DNA of 6,852 nucleotides from Oscillospiraceae bacterium (GTDB taxonomy: Bacteria; Bacillota; Clostridia; Oscillospirales; Ruminococcaceae), in NCBI GenBank assembly GCA_017440425.1, contig JAFSHJ010000035.1, positions 1 to 6,852 on the forward strand. The letters run 5' to 3'. Both the position numbers and the translations under genes were made by a program. The notes under the pieces were generated by a model that was not told where the DNA came from, ran no database searches, and was given only the letters and a program-made list of their open reading frames with translations. Numbering within the stretch: the stretch's first letter is position 1; each line of letters opens with the position of its first letter. Positions 4,969 through 6,852 of the stretch are shown piece after piece.

Positions 4969-6645
4969 GCAAATTGTTTGACCCTTAAAAAATCAAACTG
5001 CAAAAACTGCTATAAATGCATCCGTCACTGCCCCGTAAAAGCCATCCGCTTTTCCGGAAACCAGGCCCACATCATTGGGGACGAGTGCATTTTGTGCGGA
5101 CATTGTTTCGTGGTCTGTCCCCAAAACGCAAAGGAGATCGTTGACGGCACCGAAAAGGTGAGAGTTTTGCTTCAAAGCGGCGATCCCGTTGTTGCAAGCA
5201 TTGCCCCTTCCTTTATTGCCAACTATGAGGGCGTTGGAATTGAGGCGCTGCGCAAAGCTCTTAAAAAGCTGGGCTTCTGCGATGTGGAGGAGACAGCCAT
5301 CGGTGCCACCGTTGTAAAGACAGAATATGAGCGTATGCTTGCCGAGGATAACAGAGATATCATCATCACCTCCTGCTGCCACTCGGTAAATTTGCTTATA
5401 CAGAAATATTTCCCATCCTCACTTGAGTATCTTGCGGATGTTATGTCGCCCATGCAGGCGCACTGCGCAGACATCAAAAAGAGAATGCCCAACGCAAAAA
5501 CTGTGTTTATCGGTCCCTGCGTGGCAAAAAAGGACGAGGCGGAACAGTATGAGGGTCTCGTTGATGCGGTGCTGACCTTTGAAGAGCTGACAAACTGGCT
5601 GAAGGCAGAAAAAATTGAGCTTGACCGCGAAATGGATCACGATGCCGAGAGCCGTGCCCGTTTCTTCCCAACCACCGGAGGAATACTTAAGACGATGGCG
5701 GAAAAGGCAGAAGGATATACATATCTGGCATTGGACGGCGTGGAAAACTGCATCTCCGCCCTCAGAGATATTGAGACGGGAAAGATACACAAGTGCTTTA
5801 TCGAGATGTCTGCGTGTGTGGGCAGCTGCATCGGCGGTCCCGTTATGGAGAAATACCACAACACCTCACACATCAAGGATTACATAGCGGTTTCCGACTA
5901 TGCGGGAGAGAAAGATTTCGATGTGGCGCAGCCCGATCCGATAGCGCTGAAAAAACATTTTTCCGTGCTGGATCGGGGACTCAAAGAACCCTCCGAGAGC
6001 GAGATAATGAGCGTGCTCCGTCAGATGGGCAAGTTCAAGCCTGCAGATGAGCTGAACTGCGGCTCCTGCGGCTACAACTCCTGCAGAGAAAAAGCGGTGG
6101 CGATCATTCAGGGCAAGGCAGAGATATCCATGTGTCTGCCCTTCCTCAAGGATAAAGCAGAGAGCTTTTCGGATACCGTCGTTAAAAACACACCCAACGG
6201 TCTTATTGTGCTGAACGAGAATCTTGAAGTTCAGCAGATAAACAATGCGGCAAGAAAGATCATGAACATCCGTGAGGCATCCGATGTGTTGGGAGAGCCG
6301 GTCGTCCGCATTCTGGATCCCGCCGTGTTTTCACAGGTGAGGGACAGCGGAAGAACGGTGAGAGATCAGCGTACATACCTTGCGGAATACAAGAAATATG
6401 TGGAGCAGACTGTGGTTTACGATCAGGAATCACGCATGCTCATCGGAATTATGCGTGATATCACCGACGAGGAAGCCGACAGAGAGAAAAAAGCAAGGAT
6501 AAACAAGAAAACGGTGGAGGTTGCGGACAGCGTTGTTGAAAAGCAGATGAGGATAGTTCAGGAAATTGCCTCGCTGCTGGGAGAGACGGCAGCCGAGACC
6601 AAAATTGCCCTGACAAAGCTGAAGGAGTCGATCGACGATGAATGA
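4966..6645 (+). CDS. Putative sensory (group C, HydS/HsfB-like) [FeFe] hydrogenase with PAS domain
   Basis: This 559-residue cytosolic iron-sulfur protein probably senses H2 or redox state rather than making H2 in bulk. Residues 12-22 and 41-51 form two [4Fe-4S] ferredoxin motifs (C12, C15, C18, C22; C41, C44, C47, C51). Residues 70-335 are the hydrogenase large-subunit domain. H-cluster motifs are T-S-C-C-H (135-139), G-P-C-V-A-K-K-D-E (183-191) and E-M-S-A-C-V-G-S-C-I-G-G-P (280-292), so the ligands C138, C185, C284 and C288 and the proton-relay C137 are kept. Next come a C-x2-C-G-x3-C ... C iron-sulfur domain (C365, C368, C373, C390), a PAS domain (about 402-505) and a charged coiled-coil tail (about 506-555) suited to signal output. 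I chose GTG 4966 because AAGGAAG (4951-4957) is 8 nt upstream; GTG 4957 would sit inside that site. The gene overlaps the SpoIIE start by 8 nt. No small subunit or Tat signal is seen. Confidence 0.88.
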   Translation: MANCLTLKKSNCKNCYKCIRHCPVKAIRFSGNQAHIIGDECILCGHCFVVCPQNAKEIVDGTEKVRVLLQSGDPVVASIAPSFIANYEGVGIEALRKALKKLGFCDVEETAIGATVVKTEYERMLAEDNRDIIITSCCHSVNLLIQKYFPSSLEYLADVMSPMQAHCADIKKRMPNAKTVFIGPCVAKKDEAEQYEGLVDAVLTFEELTNWLKAEKIELDREMDHDAESRARFFPTTGGILKTMAEKAEGYTYLALDGVENCISALRDIETGKIHKCFIEMSACVGSCIGGPVMEKYHNTSHIKDYIAVSDYAGEKDFDVAQPDPIALKKHFSVLDRGLKEPSESEIMSVLRQMGKFKPADELNCGSCGYNSCREKAVAIIQGKAEISMCLPFLKDKAESFSDTVVKNTPNGLIVLNENLEVQQINNAARKIMNIREASDVLGEPVVRILDPAVFSQVRDSGRTVRDQRTYLAEYKKYVEQTVVYDQESRMLIGIMRDITDEEADREKKARINKKTVEVADSVVEKQMRIVQEIASLLGETAAETKIALTKLKESIDDE

Positions 6646-6852
6646 TTTGTGTGCAGATATCGGATACAAAAGCATCAATCATGTCGGCGAAGAACTCTGC
6701 GGCGACCACGTAGACATTGTGGAGGAGAACGAAAACTCCACCGTGATCGTGCTTGCGGACGGACTTGGAAGCGGTGTAAAGGCAAGCATTCTTTCAACCC
6801 TCACCTCCAAAATCATCTCTACAATGATGGCGGCGGGGCTTCCCATTGAGGA
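6638..6852 (+). CDS. SpoIIE-family PP2C serine/threonine phosphatase, N-terminal part (3' truncated)
   Basis: The reading frame opens at ATG 6638, overlaps the end of the hydrogenase-like gene by 8 nt, and runs off the window after 71 codons. AAGGAG at 6622-6627 lies 10 nt upstream. The visible part has the start of a PP2C/SpoIIE domain: C-G-D (21-23) followed by V-I-V-L-A-D-G-L-G-S-G-x-K-A (36-49). D41 and G42 correspond to the metal-binding D-G pair of the family, and D23 to the earlier metal ligand. Members remove phosphate from Ser/Thr, classically on anti-anti-sigma-type regulators. The overlap with a PAS-hydrogenase gene argues that H2 or redox signals control this phosphatase. No regulatory domain precedes the catalytic part, so the input should come from a partner. 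The rest of the protein and any partner gene are beyond the window. Confidence 0.85.
   Translation, partial: MNDLCADIGYKSINHVGEELCGDHVDIVEENENSTVIVLADGLGSGVKASILSTLTSKIISTMMAAGLPIE

Noticed and set aside
4966..6645. Main H2-producing hydrogenase
   Set aside because: Substitutions around the H-cluster and the PAS/coiled-coil C-terminus point to a sensor. Bulk catalysis is more likely from a downstream hydA outside the window.

Overview
The window comes from the chromosome of an anaerobic, fermentative Firmicute, most likely a gut-type Clostridia (Ruminococcaceae/Oscillospiraceae-like). This is inferred from the gene set (AdhE-like alcohol dehydrogenase, NfnAB, Rex, PAS-type [FeFe] hydrogenase, SpoIIE phosphatase), strong AGGAGG-type ribosome binding sites and a GC content judged by eye to be near 50%. 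Every gene is on the + strand and the region is dense. The longest gap is about 250 bp (2727-2973). I see no tRNA, rRNA, CRISPR array or mobile element.

The layout has three blocks. (1) Positions 1-378 hold the 3' end of an iron-containing alcohol dehydrogenase; a strong hairpin terminator follows at 400-437. Between its stop codon and the hairpin lies a 16-bp palindrome that resembles a Rex operator (383-398). (2) Positions 455-2726 hold nfnA-nfnB, the two subunits of the electron-bifurcating NADH-dependent ferredoxin:NADP+ oxidoreductase. A textbook intrinsic terminator closes them at 2801-2829. (3) From 2974 to the window edge runs a tightly packed operon: rex, an APH-fold kinase-like protein, two tandem thioredoxin-like [2Fe-2S] proteins, a PAS-domain [FeFe]-hydrogenase-like protein of the putative sensory type, and the start of a SpoIIE-family PP2C phosphatase cut off by the window end. 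Junctions within this operon are 12 nt, 45 nt, 4 nt, about 5 nt and an 8-nt overlap.

The three blocks share one theme, redox balance in fermentation. The alcohol dehydrogenase re-oxidises NADH to alcohol. NfnAB exchanges electrons among NADH, reduced ferredoxin and NADPH. Rex reads the NADH/NAD+ ratio. The third block looks like a hydrogen/redox signalling module: the hydrogenase-like protein keeps the H-cluster cysteines but has sensory-type substitutions around them, carries PAS and coiled-coil output regions, and is translationally coupled to a protein phosphatase. In related Clostridia such sets often sit just upstream of the bifurcating hydrogenase genes (nuoE/nuoF/hydA-like), so I would expect those past the right edge.

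The most useful leads are the Rex-like palindrome before nfnAB, the sensory H-cluster environment coupled to SpoIIE, the kinase-like gene in the same operon as the phosphatase, and the tandem pair of small [2Fe-2S] proteins. The general gene set is known from other Clostridia. What is undescribed, as far as I know, is what the kinase-like protein and the two small ferredoxins do in it.
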